A program made the position numbers and the translations under genes. Below, piece by piece: positions 53,843 to 63,658 of a DNA stretch of 64,000 bases; position 1 is the stretch's first letter; every line of letters begins with the position of its first letter. The DNA lies in NCBI RefSeq assembly GCF_000023125.1, contig NC_013037.1, positions 6,302,501-6,366,500 of the forward strand, read 5' to 3'. The DNA comes from Dyadobacter fermentans DSM 18053. GTDB lineage: Bacteria > Bacteroidota > Bacteroidia > Cytophagales > Spirosomataceae. Under the pieces are notes generated by a model. That model had not been told where the DNA came from. It ran no database searches and worked only from the letters and a program-made list of their open reading frames with translations.

Positions 53843-54993
53843 AAAATTTAGTATTAATGTTATTCTGCTGGCACATTGCAAACTGCGTACATGCGCAGTT
53901 CAATACAACTTATAAATCTCCGGACGTGTCGTGGAAAATAATGTATCCAATCGGATGGCGCGTAGGAAAAGGAATAGTAATAGGATATGATTCTACTTCC
54001 TATATGAGAGATGGGAAAATTAGCAGGGAAATGACGACGCGGTTTATACAAATCTTTAAAAGGAGTGGTGTCGAGGAGTTTCAGTTTATTCCTACAACGG
54101 ATGATGTTTTAACCCAAACCAATATCCGTAAATGGATTGCCATTCCTAAAAATGATAAATACACTTACTATGAGAACGCAGCTGATCAGTCTTTCTCGAA
54201 GCCTTTGCAGGCTTTCTACAATAATCCGAAGCTGGCCACAAAAATTAGTATTAAGACAATAGTTTCGAATCGGGATAAATTGGTAATCGAGGAATGGGTT
54301 GCCGGCGGCTTTGTTGAAAACCCTCAGCCACTCTTATCGCCTAAAAATCGTTTGCAAACTTTCTATACGCGCAATCAGCTTCGCAACGCTTTTAGAATGT
54401 ACAAAACACCAAAGGTTCTGTACTTAGAGGCAAGCGTAATGCCCGGTGTGGGTGGCAGGGTTCTCCAGGTAATGAATCGCCAACCGGACATTTCGATGTA
54501 TAGTGACAGGGAACAAAATGAAATGGGTATTTTTAACTGGGGAGTTTCTCTTAAAGTTGGGTTTAATGTAGATAGCCGAAATTCGTTTTATTTGTCGGGA
54601 GTTTTGCAACAACAAGGGTTTCGTACACAGGGGCACATAATAAATTGGAGCAACGGATTGAGCACAGGTAATACCGGTCGCCGTTATGATTTCCGTTATT
54701 CTGGATTTGAAACTGGTTATAGCTTTAATCCCTTTAAAGAAAATACTTCTTTTTCATCCGATGTAGGCCTTCATTTTCTATTCGCATCGCGCGCTTTTGA
54801 TGCAAGTGACTTCACATGGGGTTCACATTTGTCGATTGGGCCTAAATTCAGAATCGGAGGACGTTTAGATCTAAGAGTGTTGCCTACGGGCTATTTCAAT
54901 TTTAAGCGCCTGGAGACCGGATCTCAAGACATGGAACTGGTTACAAGGTTATTCACTGCCGGACTTAAAGTTGCAGTGCGCCAGTATTTTTGA
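53839..54993 (+). CDS. Predicted outer-membrane beta-barrel protein
   Basis: 384 aa. Signal peptide (LVLMLFCWHIANCVHAQ), then a non-barrel region of about 170 residues, then amphipathic strands (WGVSLKVGFNVDSRNSFYLSGVL, FETGYSF, SSDVGLHFLFAS, SIGPKFRIGGRLDLRVLP) and a C-terminal Phe (VAVRQYF), a classical outer-membrane barrel signature. Coupled to the upstream coiled-coil gene by ATGA overlap. Function not recognised; its partnership with the upstream gene suggests a two-part outer-membrane assembly. Confidence 0.6.
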   Translation: MKNLVLMLFCWHIANCVHAQFNTTYKSPDVSWKIMYPIGWRVGKGIVIGYDSTSYMRDGKISREMTTRFIQIFKRSGVEEFQFIPTTDDVLTQTNIRKWIAIPKNDKYTYYENAADQSFSKPLQAFYNNPKLATKISIKTIVSNRDKLVIEEWVAGGFVENPQPLLSPKNRLQTFYTRNQLRNAFRMYKTPKVLYLEASVMPGVGGRVLQVMNRQPDISMYSDREQNEMGIFNWGVSLKVGFNVDSRNSFYLSGVLQQQGFRTQGHIINWSNGLSTGNTGRRYDFRYSGFETGYSFNPFKENTSFSSDVGLHFLFASRAFDASDFTWGSHLSIGPKFRIGGRLDLRVLPTGYFNFKRLETGSQDMELVTRLFTAGLKVAVRQYF

Positions 54994-55048
54994 TAGCCTG
55001 ATTATAGTAACAAAATACAACCCTCTTCATAGCCAAAACTGCCAGACA

Positions 55049-57934
55049 ATGCTTACAGATGCTGCAAATTCGGGTACATTACGACATTATTTATTACAGC
55101 ACGGTCTTACAAAAAAGGAAATCGAGCGCGATCTGCCGACCAGCCAATTGGATAAGCCATTTAGACAGGCTGAAAGAATTCTTTTCTATGAAGGAACTAC
55201 CAGCGGAATCGCGAACTGCCAATTGAATATAAACCGCGAATTCAAGCCAAGCAGATCAGGTGACCGCAGGCCATGGAAGGAGCGGGAAAAAGTAATCCGC
55301 TCGGAGTTTTTGCAGTTTCTTTTTAGTCCTCAGTGGTCCAAAAGATTATTACACGGGCAAACATTGAAGATAGTTGGCGCAAATATCAGGTCTACTGCCG
55401 AAGACATGTGGGAGATGAACAGTTGGAAACAGCCAGGATCTCGTATGAATCCTTCCCAACGCCCCAATGCGTATTCCCTTGACCTGCGCTATTCTGAGAT
55501 CCCGGTGGAAGTATTATTTCAGGATTGCTCGTTTGCAAGTGGAATTAATGTAAAGAACAGTTCTACTAAAACTATCAAGTTTTTAGACTGTCAAATTGGC
55601 TTTACAAGGAACAAGGGACTGCAATATCAAGATGATGCAAACGCAGGAAAAGTAAGCTTTAATGGCATCGGCTTAAACATGAATGGCAGTTTGGTTTTCC
55701 AGAGGAGGTCTGTGCGTGGCCAGGGATTCGTAAGTAAGAGCAGTGAAACCGGAGAGCGTAAGGGGCCGGAGGATCTAAGCGGAGATGTCGTCCTAAGTGA
55801 ATCACGTATTACAGGCGAGCTTAGGTTTAAAGGCGAGGGCGATCAGGATTCAAGGATACATGTTGATGGTCGTATCAATCTTGAAAAGGCCAACATAGGA
55901 GGGATTACATTTGAATCTGTCGTTTCAGGAGGGCTAGCAGGACAATTCCTTAAATGCCGGAGTATTGACTGTATCACCGCCATTTTTAAAAAGGAGTTCA
56001 ATCTCGATTTCGCTATGGTAGCGGAACGAGTTTCAAGTTGGTTGATATCGAGCGACTATACCATCCGGATGAATAAATTCAACGCAGGAATTTCTATGCG
56101 AGGTATTGAGGCCGTAACAATATCGCTTATGCAAATGGATACGACTTTTATAAACCTAGTCGGCGCCAGAATTTCATCTTTTTGCTCCTTTGCCGGATCT
56201 CATGTTTTGTCTGGCAACCCAGCGGATAATGGGGTAACTCTCCGGGACGCTATTATCAAGGGTGATTTGATGCTTTCCTCTGGTTTTCAAACAGATGGCT
56301 TAGTTGACCTTCGCTCAATAGTAGTTGAAAACCTGGTTTTTGCCGGCGGAACATTTATTCACTCCAATGCCTTCGATGACTACGGCTCAGAAAGAGAAAT
56401 AATATCTGCCCAGGATGCGGTCGTAAATGGGTCGGTCTTTTTCAATTTCAGATCATTCAAGAAAGATAGTTTAGCGCAGCAGGAGGGGGAGGAACAAAAC
56501 AGACATTTCGGCGATGTCGATTTGAGGTTTAACCGCAGACCATCAGTGGAAGAATCCGGAAATGCTATTCTTCAATCGAACGACTTAACAAGTTCGCAGT
56601 CACAATTCCAGAAGCAGCTAAATCGCTTAATGGTTGGTGACATCAATACTAACTATCAATTAGAAGAAAAAAAGTATAGTGCCGACGTTTGCAATGGGCC
56701 GTTCAGCCAGTTCTTTTGGCTGACGTTTTTTGATGAGTTCGGAGATAAGCAGCAGTGGCGTGCGCTAAGTAACCAAGCCTTAATTGGTATGGTCGAAGCT
56801 CGTCAGATTCTAGCAAAAATTGAAAGAAAGATTACATTTTTCCGACGTGTCATTGTTAACTCGAAGCAGCAAGGCAGTCGGAGTCAGCATTTTAAGGCCA
56901 GGCTGTATACTTTGTTTGCGCTTCGGCGAGAAATCAAACGAAAACACCGACGGAAGCATCCACTCGGCGTTACGCTTGTTGCTGGAAAAGTGAATTTTGA
57001 GAGAGCCATTGTTAAGCGCAACTTTATTTGTAACGGAAGTTTTTTCTATGCCTGTTTGCCCGCTCAGTCAACATCTGCAAAGGGCGCTCAAACATTTGGC
57101 AAGCGGGTATTTTCCGGATTTCCCTATGTCAGGGATTGGCTTGATTCTCAGACTTGGAAATCCGATTTGGTTACAGACCAAAAAAAGTTGCCAACGGCAA
57201 TTAGTCTTCGGCGAACCAGGGTTTCGGGTGACCTTTATTTGAACGAGGGCGACGACCTCGAAGCAATCCCTTTTCGTGTTTTCGGGAGAGTCGATTTACA
57301 TTCGTCCGAGGTCGGGCAATTCTTTGTCAATCCTGTCCGTGGAATGCACGAGCAAACAGAGTGGAAGATAGTTGGCATGAAATACAATTATATTTACAGC
57401 TACTCTTCACGGGCAATAAAGGATCACGAAAAGGTTTTAGATCAATGCTTATGGTTTAAAGATTATACTGAGGAATCTAATTACAGGCAGCCATATGAAC
57501 AATTTGCTAAAACATTATTGCATTCAGGTGAGGATTCCAGAGCACGACGAGTATTGTTAAGAACAAAAACCCGAGGTGTTGGTGAACTTGGTTTGATGTT
57601 CATTCTTAAGTCGTTTGCATTCCTGGGGTTGCCTGCCTATCGAGCGCTGGTATCACTTTTCGGTTTGTGGCTTTTAGGAGTAATCATATTTGATTACGCA
57701 TTCAATAGTGGCCAGTTTTGCGCCCCTTGCTCTTCGCTACAATTTGACGCTAAATTTTTATCAGCTGAAAATATGCTGCCTCCACTTTTGTCTCGAATGA
57801 CCCGAGATGTTTGCAGGCTTGAAGTAAACGCTGCATCTGGAGTCCGTTTTTTCTACTTAATCCAACCTTTAATCGGAACGATATTGAGTACCATGTTCCT
57901 GTTGGGTATCGGAAGAATAATTCGCAGGTCGTAG
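55049..57934 (+). CDS. Membrane-anchored beta-helix protein
   Basis: 961 aa from ATG 55049 (MLTDAANSGTL). The N-terminal 100 residues are basic and helical with no signal peptide. From about 110 to 850 there are long runs of short strand repeats of pentapeptide or beta-helix type (LRYSEIPVEVLFQDCSFASG, LDCQIGF, FNGIGLNMNGSLVFQ, LSSGFQTDGLVDLRSIVVE, LYLNEGDDL). The last 120 residues hold two transmembrane helices (ALVSLFGLWLLGVIIF; LIQPLIGTILSTMFLLGIG). It would face the cytoplasm from the inner membrane. Similar layouts exist in unstudied membrane proteins; I cannot name a family. Confidence 0.6.
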   Translation: MLTDAANSGTLRHYLLQHGLTKKEIERDLPTSQLDKPFRQAERILFYEGTTSGIANCQLNINREFKPSRSGDRRPWKEREKVIRSEFLQFLFSPQWSKRLLHGQTLKIVGANIRSTAEDMWEMNSWKQPGSRMNPSQRPNAYSLDLRYSEIPVEVLFQDCSFASGINVKNSSTKTIKFLDCQIGFTRNKGLQYQDDANAGKVSFNGIGLNMNGSLVFQRRSVRGQGFVSKSSETGERKGPEDLSGDVVLSESRITGELRFKGEGDQDSRIHVDGRINLEKANIGGITFESVVSGGLAGQFLKCRSIDCITAIFKKEFNLDFAMVAERVSSWLISSDYTIRMNKFNAGISMRGIEAVTISLMQMDTTFINLVGARISSFCSFAGSHVLSGNPADNGVTLRDAIIKGDLMLSSGFQTDGLVDLRSIVVENLVFAGGTFIHSNAFDDYGSEREIISAQDAVVNGSVFFNFRSFKKDSLAQQEGEEQNRHFGDVDLRFNRRPSVEESGNAILQSNDLTSSQSQFQKQLNRLMVGDINTNYQLEEKKYSADVCNGPFSQFFWLTFFDEFGDKQQWRALSNQALIGMVEARQILAKIERKITFFRRVIVNSKQQGSRSQHFKARLYTLFALRREIKRKHRRKHPLGVTLVAGKVNFERAIVKRNFICNGSFFYACLPAQSTSAKGAQTFGKRVFSGFPYVRDWLDSQTWKSDLVTDQKKLPTAISLRRTRVSGDLYLNEGDDLEAIPFRVFGRVDLHSSEVGQFFVNPVRGMHEQTEWKIVGMKYNYIYSYSSRAIKDHEKVLDQCLWFKDYTEESNYRQPYEQFAKTLLHSGEDSRARRVLLRTKTRGVGELGLMFILKSFAFLGLPAYRALVSLFGLWLLGVIIFDYAFNSGQFCAPCSSLQFDAKFLSAENMLPPLLSRMTRDVCRLEVNAASGVRFFYLIQPLIGTILSTMFLLGIGRIIRRS

Positions 57935-58006
57935 TCTCGGTACTTATAAATGTAATCAGGAGAGAAAAGTTAAATCCATCTAAATAATCCTTAATCGACT
58001 ATCACA

Positions 58007-59050
58007 TTGGAAAATACACAGGTTAACTATGACAAGCTGAATCTTTTGAAAAGGCTTCGTGACGAGTCGTTATACGGGTGGACCATTTGGGAGCCCACAG
58101 ATATTCACTCTCACGGTATTCCGAATGAGCATAAAATAGCACGAAGAGTCCGGCATTTTACGATTATCAACGAGTCACTGAAAAAGCATCGCTTTAATCC
58201 CGATACAACAAAGGTTTACTATGCGCAACGCTTTGACGAAACATGTGGGCCATTTCTCCGGAATACAACCAGTAGATTAATGTTACTGGAACTGGTTAAT
58301 GAGGAAGTAATACACGGCGCTCTGAATATCAAGTCGGTAAGGGGATTCTATATCCCTGAGCATGGGAGGTGGTTTGAATTTGATATGACCAACGTGCCGA
58401 TTTACGATGCAGTTAAACCATACTTGACCTCCCAAAATCAGAAAGCAGAGTTTTTGAAAGATCTCAACAATCAAATAGGTGCAGGTCTATCGTTTTCATT
58501 ACAAGAATCAGGGCAGTTTAATGTCAGGATTGATAAAATCATTGATGCGGACTTTGAAATAACCGCAAATCAGTCTCAGGGATGGCAGATATTCATCCAC
58601 AATTACTTTCGATTTTTCTTCGATAATGTAAAAGGTCGGTTTGGGCACTTCTGGATATGCGAGAGCCCGGCGGAAGCTTTGAATGTGCTTTGGCTTGCGA
58701 CTTATGTCGAGGGTAAAGAAGAACATGAGTATTCGGAGAATGGTACCTATGACGGTTTGAAGCGAAACGACGAGGGTAAGATAGAGTTTGTGATTAAACC
58801 AAAGGATGGCGAGCAACCTACCCAGGTTGAAACCAGTTCGATGGAAATGAAGCAGTTGACACTTGCTTTTGCGGATGGCAAGTTTCAGGCAAAATCTTCT
58901 GCGTTTTTGATTTTCAAAGATTCATTATTCTCCACCTCTGTTGTTTTAATGGACGAGGGATTGGTGAAGCTAGAAGGTGAAGAATTAATCATAGAAGGAA
59001 TTAACCCCTTTCAAATGGAACGGGACTATGAAAATTTGATGAATGTTTAA
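58007..59050 (+). CDS. Unknown cytoplasmic protein, last gene of the envelope operon
   Basis: 347 aa from a TTG at 58007 (MENTQVNYDKLN); no in-frame ATG lies close upstream. Mixed alpha/beta, no signal or membrane segment. Residues 1-120 are helical with Arg-rich patches (KIARRVRHFTIINESLKK). The middle has aromatic strands (GWQIFIHNYFRFFFDNVKGRFGHF). No family recognised. Same strand and 72 bases after the beta-helix gene, so most likely one operon. Confidence 0.55.
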   Translation: MENTQVNYDKLNLLKRLRDESLYGWTIWEPTDIHSHGIPNEHKIARRVRHFTIINESLKKHRFNPDTTKVYYAQRFDETCGPFLRNTTSRLMLLELVNEEVIHGALNIKSVRGFYIPEHGRWFEFDMTNVPIYDAVKPYLTSQNQKAEFLKDLNNQIGAGLSFSLQESGQFNVRIDKIIDADFEITANQSQGWQIFIHNYFRFFFDNVKGRFGHFWICESPAEALNVLWLATYVEGKEEHEYSENGTYDGLKRNDEGKIEFVIKPKDGEQPTQVETSSMEMKQLTLAFADGKFQAKSSAFLIFKDSLFSTSVVLMDEGLVKLEGEELIIEGINPFQMERDYENLMNV

Positions 59051-59115
59051 TAGCCTGAAAACCGGTAGATTTCCCCCCAACCGCCGTTTTCCCGCAAACA
59101 ACCAACGCTCTCATC

Positions 59116-60801
59116 ATGCGACGCAGTTTACGGGTCACCATTCAGCTTCTTTTAATATTTATCACCGTTCTACCCGCATTCGCGCAGCAGCCTGTGCGGG
59201 TGGAGGTCGATTTTGCCAAAAAGGTGGGGCCGATGAATCCGGCCTGGGCGTGGTTCGGGTATGACGAGCCCAACTATACTTATATGAAGGATGGTAAGAA
59301 ATTGCTGTCCGAAATTGCGGCGCTGAGTCCCGTGCCGGTGTATGTGCGGGCGCATTGCCTGCTGTGTACGGGCGATGGCACGCCGGCGCTCAAATGGGGT
59401 TCCACCAATGCCTACACCGAAGATAGCCAGGGCAAGCCCGTTTATAATTGGGCTATTGTCGATAGTATTTTCGACACCTACGTGCAAAGGGGCATGAAGC
59501 CGCTCGCGCAGATCGGCTTTATGCCCGAAGCGCTGTCGACCAACCCCACGCCTTACCAGCACGACTGGAAGCCCGGTGACCCTTATTTTAAAATCATCAC
59601 CGGCTGGGCCTACCCGCCAAAAGATTATCAGAAATGGACCGATTTGGTTTACAATTGGGTAAAACATTCAGTAGAACGCTATGGCCAGAAAGAGGTGGAG
59701 AGCTGGTATTGGGAGGTCTGGAACGAGCCGAATGGTTACTGGAAAGGCACGATGGAGGAGTTTTTCAAACTTTACGATTACTCCGCCGATGCGGTGAAAA
59801 GGGCATTGCCTACGGCCCGCATTGGCGGACTGAATATTGCCGGCACTTCGGGCAAGACGGGCACGCAATGGCTGGAAGCATTCCTGAAACATTGCGCGGA
59901 AGGGACCAATTATGCAACCGGCAAAACCGGATCGCCGCTGGATGCCGTGTTGTTCCATGCCAAAGGATCGCCCAAGCTGATTAACGGCGTGGTGCGGATG
60001 AACATGAGCCCGCAGCTGCGCGATATCCAAACCGGCTTCAAGTCCGTTCTGGCCTATCCGCAGTTTAAAAACCTGCCGCTGATCGTCGGCGAATCGGACC
60101 CGGAGGGCTGTGCGGCTTGCGGAATGGCCACGAATCCTTCCAATGCCTACCGCAATGGAACCATGTATTCGAGCTACACCGCAGCCACATTTGCCCGCAA
60201 ATATGCCCTGGCCGATCAGTATGGTGTCAATTTCCTCGGTGCGGTGTCGTGGTCTTTTGAATTCGAAAACCAGCCGTGGTTTTACGGCTTCCGCGACCTC
60301 GCCACCAACGGCGTCGACAAGCCGGTATTGAACGTCTTCCGGATGTTTGGCAAAATGAGCGGCGACCGCGTGGAGGCCCGCAGCGAGCGGATGTATCCGC
60401 TGCAAATGGTGCTCGACTCCAGCATTCATGGCGAAAAGACGGAAATCGGCGTGCTTGCATCCAAAGCGGGGCGGAACGCCGCGGTGATGCTTTGGAACTA
60501 CCACGACGATGACCGCCAGGGCGCGGCCGAACCCGTCGAAGTCCAACTGAGCGGAATCCCGGCAGGCTCGGTAACCTTCACCGAATACCGCATAGATCAC
60601 GAACACAGCAATTCCTACGAGGTTTGGAAGAAAATGGGCTCGCCCCAGCAACCCACCGCCGCGCAAATTACGACGCTCGAAAAAGCCGGCCAGCTCGAAA
60701 CAATGGGCAAACCCCGTAAGCTGAAAGTTGCCAACGGCTCAGTACGAATCCCCGTGGCATTGCCAAGGCAGGCCGTATCGCTAATCAAGCTCGATTGGTA
60801 G
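59116..60801 (+). CDS. GH39-like glycoside hydrolase, secreted
   Basis: 561 aa. Signal peptide (LLLIFITVLPAFAQQ). TIM-barrel glycosidase with WYWEVWNEPNG, in which Glu204 is the acid/base, and LIVGESDPEG, in which Glu326 is the likely nucleophile, as in GH39 xylosidases/iduronidases and relatives. Additional C-terminal beta domain (VEVQLSGIPAGSVTFTEYRID). Probably a periplasmic or surface xylosidase-like or arabinosidase-like enzyme. Starts 65 bases after the previous stop; the operon relation is doubtful given the different GC content. Confidence 0.85.
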   Translation: MRRSLRVTIQLLLIFITVLPAFAQQPVRVEVDFAKKVGPMNPAWAWFGYDEPNYTYMKDGKKLLSEIAALSPVPVYVRAHCLLCTGDGTPALKWGSTNAYTEDSQGKPVYNWAIVDSIFDTYVQRGMKPLAQIGFMPEALSTNPTPYQHDWKPGDPYFKIITGWAYPPKDYQKWTDLVYNWVKHSVERYGQKEVESWYWEVWNEPNGYWKGTMEEFFKLYDYSADAVKRALPTARIGGLNIAGTSGKTGTQWLEAFLKHCAEGTNYATGKTGSPLDAVLFHAKGSPKLINGVVRMNMSPQLRDIQTGFKSVLAYPQFKNLPLIVGESDPEGCAACGMATNPSNAYRNGTMYSSYTAATFARKYALADQYGVNFLGAVSWSFEFENQPWFYGFRDLATNGVDKPVLNVFRMFGKMSGDRVEARSERMYPLQMVLDSSIHGEKTEIGVLASKAGRNAAVMLWNYHDDDRQGAAEPVEVQLSGIPAGSVTFTEYRIDHEHSNSYEVWKKMGSPQQPTAAQITTLEKAGQLETMGKPRKLKVANGSVRIPVALPRQAVSLIKLDW

Positions 60802-60902
60802 GCGGATTGGAATCAGTAAGATTTACCGTTTGGGATTTTGTATGCCATTGGTGGTGATAAGTCATTTATAGACGTGTGATTGACAATGATTTCACTTGTA
60901 GA

Positions 60903-61397
60903 TCAATGCTTGTCGAGCGGCGTCAGGCAGGCCAGGAGCACCAGCACGAACGACAGGACCGAAGCGTAGGTGCGGATCGCGTGCAGCCGGTTCCAGGGCA
61001 TTTCAAACCGCAAGCGGTGGGCGGCCAGTTCGTCCGTGGAAGCTCCGGTCAGGTTCATCTTGCTTAGTAGTTCGTTCAAAGGCACATTACCGGCCGCGGT
61101 AACGCCGAACGTCCCGATCACATACACCAAAGTAGCGCCCAGCAGAAGGTAGAAGCGTGTGCCCGTGCCCAAATGCTGGTAAGTGCTCAATGGAAGTAGT
61201 AGTAATGTCCCCATGAAGCTGAAAAAGAACACGGGATTCAAAATAGCCCGGTTAATCGATTGCATCGCGGAGAGGTAACCCGCATCCGGTAGCGCGCCTA
61301 GCCCGGGGTTCACCGAGCAGGAGTAGCTGTAAAACAATCCGGCGATGAGGCCGCTGGTAAGGGCTGTCGCAAGCAGGAAGAGATTGATCGTCGTCAT
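60903..61397 (-). CDS. DUF1772 membrane protein
   Basis: 164 aa from ATG 61397 (MTTINLFLLATALTSGL); a longer frame to 61454 is unlikely. Four transmembrane helices (about 4-24, 50-72, 78-97, 140-160) with the family pattern AGLFYSYSCSVNPGL and FFSFMGTLLLLPL. DUF1772 proteins include anthrone oxygenase-like members, but the function of most is unknown. Convergent with the glycosidase gene, 101 bases apart. Confidence 0.8.
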   Translation of the reverse strand: MTTINLFLLATALTSGLIAGLFYSYSCSVNPGLGALPDAGYLSAMQSINRAILNPVFFFSFMGTLLLLPLSTYQHLGTGTRFYLLLGATLVYVIGTFGVTAAGNVPLNELLSKMNLTGASTDELAAHRLRFEMPWNRLHAIRTYASVLSFVLVLLACLTPLDKH

Positions 61398-61521
61398 ATT
61401 TTTTTCTTCAAAGTTCGCCGGTGCATGACCGGAAAAATAGAAGAAAAGCGACAACGGCAGGCAGCGCGCTCCGATTGCATCGCTAACCTGCCCGAAACAA
61501 CCAACTCCCTGCTTGCAGATG

Positions 61522-61836
61522 CTAGTTGCGTTCGAAGCGGATCACCCACATCCAGTTCATAGGCCAGTGCGAGTTGATGCCGTCATGGCTGAGTAATATG
61601 TTGTTTACCAGCTCGTAACCCATCAGCGACCCTCCCTTTTGAGCGAGATCTTCCTTGGCGCGATTGTAAAGTTGTATCCATGTTTCAGGGGAAATCAGTT
61701 CCTGGGATGCGCTTTTGAGTTTTTTCCAGTTAAAATTTTCAGAAGTGCCGTATCGTTCGATCAGGTAATGCTTGAAGCTTTCGTCGTTCAGCGTGATCAC
61801 GGCCTGTTTTTCGTTTTCGCTTTCCATAACCATCAT
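61522..61836 (-). CDS. Unknown small protein
   Basis: 104 aa, soluble. N-terminal VITLNDESFKHYLIERYG, helical NWKKLKSASQELISPETWIQLY, and C-terminal HWPMNWMWVIRFERN. No family recognised. Isolated between the DUF1772 gene and the LuxR regulator. Confidence 0.5.
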   Translation of the reverse strand: MMVMESENEKQAVITLNDESFKHYLIERYGTSENFNWKKLKSASQELISPETWIQLYNRAKEDLAQKGGSLMGYELVNNILLSHDGINSHWPMNWMWVIRFERN

Positions 61837-61964
61837 GTTAAATTTTGGATAAATAGGAAATTGTAACCGACGTTAGCATTAAAACTGTACCATTTATTTT
61901 TACTCACTTGTAGAATTATTTCAAATCAATATTTTCTTGATCAAAATGCCGGCTCAAATGGCTC

Positions 61965-62819
61965 CTAAGCCAGCAGCCCGATCATTTTTGCACTCTGTAA
62001 TGCCTCGATGGAATTGTCGGCATGCAGCTTTTCAAGAATGCGCTGCCTGTGAGTGTTGACAGTATGGACACTGATGTCCAGCAATGCGGAAATTTCTTTA
62101 CTCAATTTGCCCTTGCCGATCATCCCGAGTATTTCCTTCTCCCGCGACGTCAGTTTGATCCCGGGATCAATGCGGCTGGCCACTGGCTGGATGAGCTCGC
62201 CCGTGCGGAAGTTGATGACCTGGCTGCGGACATCGGTCTGGGACTGGTTCGGCGAAACGTCGATCACGCCCAGCGATAGCCATATGTTTCCCGACGCATC
62301 CAGTTCAAGCACCTGGTGTTGTTCAGTTACCCGCAATACCTGGTCGTTCAGCACGAGCCGGTATTCAGTTACCATTTTAAAATGCTTCCGCAGGTGCACC
62401 GGCTGCCCCATAAGGAACTTCATCGCATCGTAGCCATTGCGCGCCAGCGTTTCGCGGTCGTCGGGGTGTATTTTTCGGTCAAACAATTCATTGGGAATGC
62501 TCGATTCCGTTTCTGCGAATTCATAACCGTAGAGTTCATAGAAATTCCGGGAGACGTACACGTGCGTTTGTTTTTGGAGATCATAAACCGTCACGCCGCT
62601 GCTGCTGAGCTGCGCCATAGCCCGGATAAGCGCCAGTTGCTTGTCCAGGCGCTCGGGTTCGAAGCCGTCGAAGTCGTAATATTTATTCAGCAATGGCAGG
62701 TAGTCGGGCGCAATCCTCGCAGGGCGGCCCGGCGTGTTTTGTAATGATAAATCAGTATTTCCTCTCATGGGCTTCCCGGTTTTCTTTGCGGTATGTTGTA
62801 AGGACAACTCTGGTGGCAT
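61965..62819 (-). CDS. PAS domain LuxR-type transcriptional regulator
   Basis: 284 aa, or 267 from the ATG at 62768 (MRGNTD), which may be the true start since the first 17 residues would leave only 10 bases to the divergent gene. PAS-like fold about 60-190 (VTVYDLQKQTHVYVSRNFYELYGY, IHPDDRETLARNGYDAM, MVTEYRLVLNDQVLRVTEQ). The C-terminal LuxR HTH is complete: LTSREKEILGMIGKGKLSKEISALLDISVHTVNTHRQRILEKL. Such proteins bind DNA after sensing a signal through PAS. Targets are not seen. Confidence 0.88.
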   Translation of the reverse strand: MPPELSLQHTAKKTGKPMRGNTDLSLQNTPGRPARIAPDYLPLLNKYYDFDGFEPERLDKQLALIRAMAQLSSSGVTVYDLQKQTHVYVSRNFYELYGYEFAETESSIPNELFDRKIHPDDRETLARNGYDAMKFLMGQPVHLRKHFKMVTEYRLVLNDQVLRVTEQHQVLELDASGNIWLSLGVIDVSPNQSQTDVRSQVINFRTGELIQPVASRIDPGIKLTSREKEILGMIGKGKLSKEISALLDISVHTVNTHRQRILEKLHADNSIEALQSAKMIGLLA

Positions 62820-62865
62820 TTAACCTAAAATGCCCTCATTATTTCGCAAAAAATTATCCTACGCC

Positions 62866-63489
62866 ATGAATTTCTCGGTAATACGCCAGGCCGACACGCC
62901 TTGGGGAAAAGCCTTTGCCAATGCGCTGGCCGCCAATCACCGCCATCTCATCCTCACCGGCACCAGCGAACCCGCGCTCGAAGCGCTGGTGAGGGATATT
63001 GTGAGGAAATATCCCGTGCTCGTCCATTACCTGGTCACCGACGACGCCGATACCGGAAGCATCATCGTCGCCTGCGAGAAGATCAACGATCGTTTCGAGG
63101 TCGACCTGCTTGTGAATTATGCCGAAACCGGTTTTCCGCTGACGCTCGAAAACGAGGACATCCGCGCGCTCGACCGAAGGTTGAAAACCAGTCACGCGAG
63201 CCACATTTTGTTCCTGCACCAATTGTTGCCGAACCTGCTCCTCCATGCACACGCCCGGGTGGTAGACCTGTGGTGCAGCCCGCAGCCCGTTTCGGTGTGG
63301 GAGCAGGCGCTGCTCACCTACCACATACGTTTTGCGGAACATCTGAACGCCGAAATGGATGATGCCGGGCTGGGCATTGCCAGCTTTCACCTGCCGGTTT
63401 CGGACGGGCCGGAGCTTCCTGCGATGGCTGTGACGATGCTCGAAGAGGCAGTGCCCGGTTTTTGCGGGAGCAGCGTGATGGCCGGATAA
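62866..63489 (+). CDS. Unknown protein with Rossmann-like N-terminus
   Basis: 207 aa from ATG 62866 (MNFSVIRQADTPWGKAFANALA), or 219 aa from 62830. The first strand-turn-helix and the following HLILTGTSEPALEALV are SDR-like, but no TGxxxGxG or YxxxK motif is present, so it is not an active classical SDR. The middle matches the LVNYAETGF pattern seen in SDRs. Divergent from the LuxR gene. Function unknown. Confidence 0.55.
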   Translation: MNFSVIRQADTPWGKAFANALAANHRHLILTGTSEPALEALVRDIVRKYPVLVHYLVTDDADTGSIIVACEKINDRFEVDLLVNYAETGFPLTLENEDIRALDRRLKTSHASHILFLHQLLPNLLLHAHARVVDLWCSPQPVSVWEQALLTYHIRFAEHLNAEMDDAGLGIASFHLPVSDGPELPAMAVTMLEEAVPGFCGSSVMAG

Positions 63490-63604
63490 TGCCGTTCGGA
63501 ATGCACATATTAATGCACCCGCAATGCATATCGGTCGTCGGAATGCAGTCAGGCAGGCATTACAGGATTTCATAGGCAGGGCCGGAAGCGGCGCGGGGTT
63601 TTCT

Positions 63605-63643
63605 TTTTTGTACATAAATCCGCATTTTAGCGACGTACAAAAA
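63605..63643. repeat. Inverted repeat upstream of the winged-helix gene
   Basis: TTTTTGTAC (63605-63613) and GTACAAAAA (63635-63643), 9-base arms, 21-base spacer, 15 bases before the ATG. Possible operator or promoter part. Confidence 0.35.
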
Positions 63644-63658
63644 TCCCAACGTCCAGCC

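Noticed and set aside
59668..60666. Long minus-strand open frame (over 300 codons)
   Set aside because: Antisense to the GH39-like gene with its catalytic motifs; composition is that of a mirror frame.
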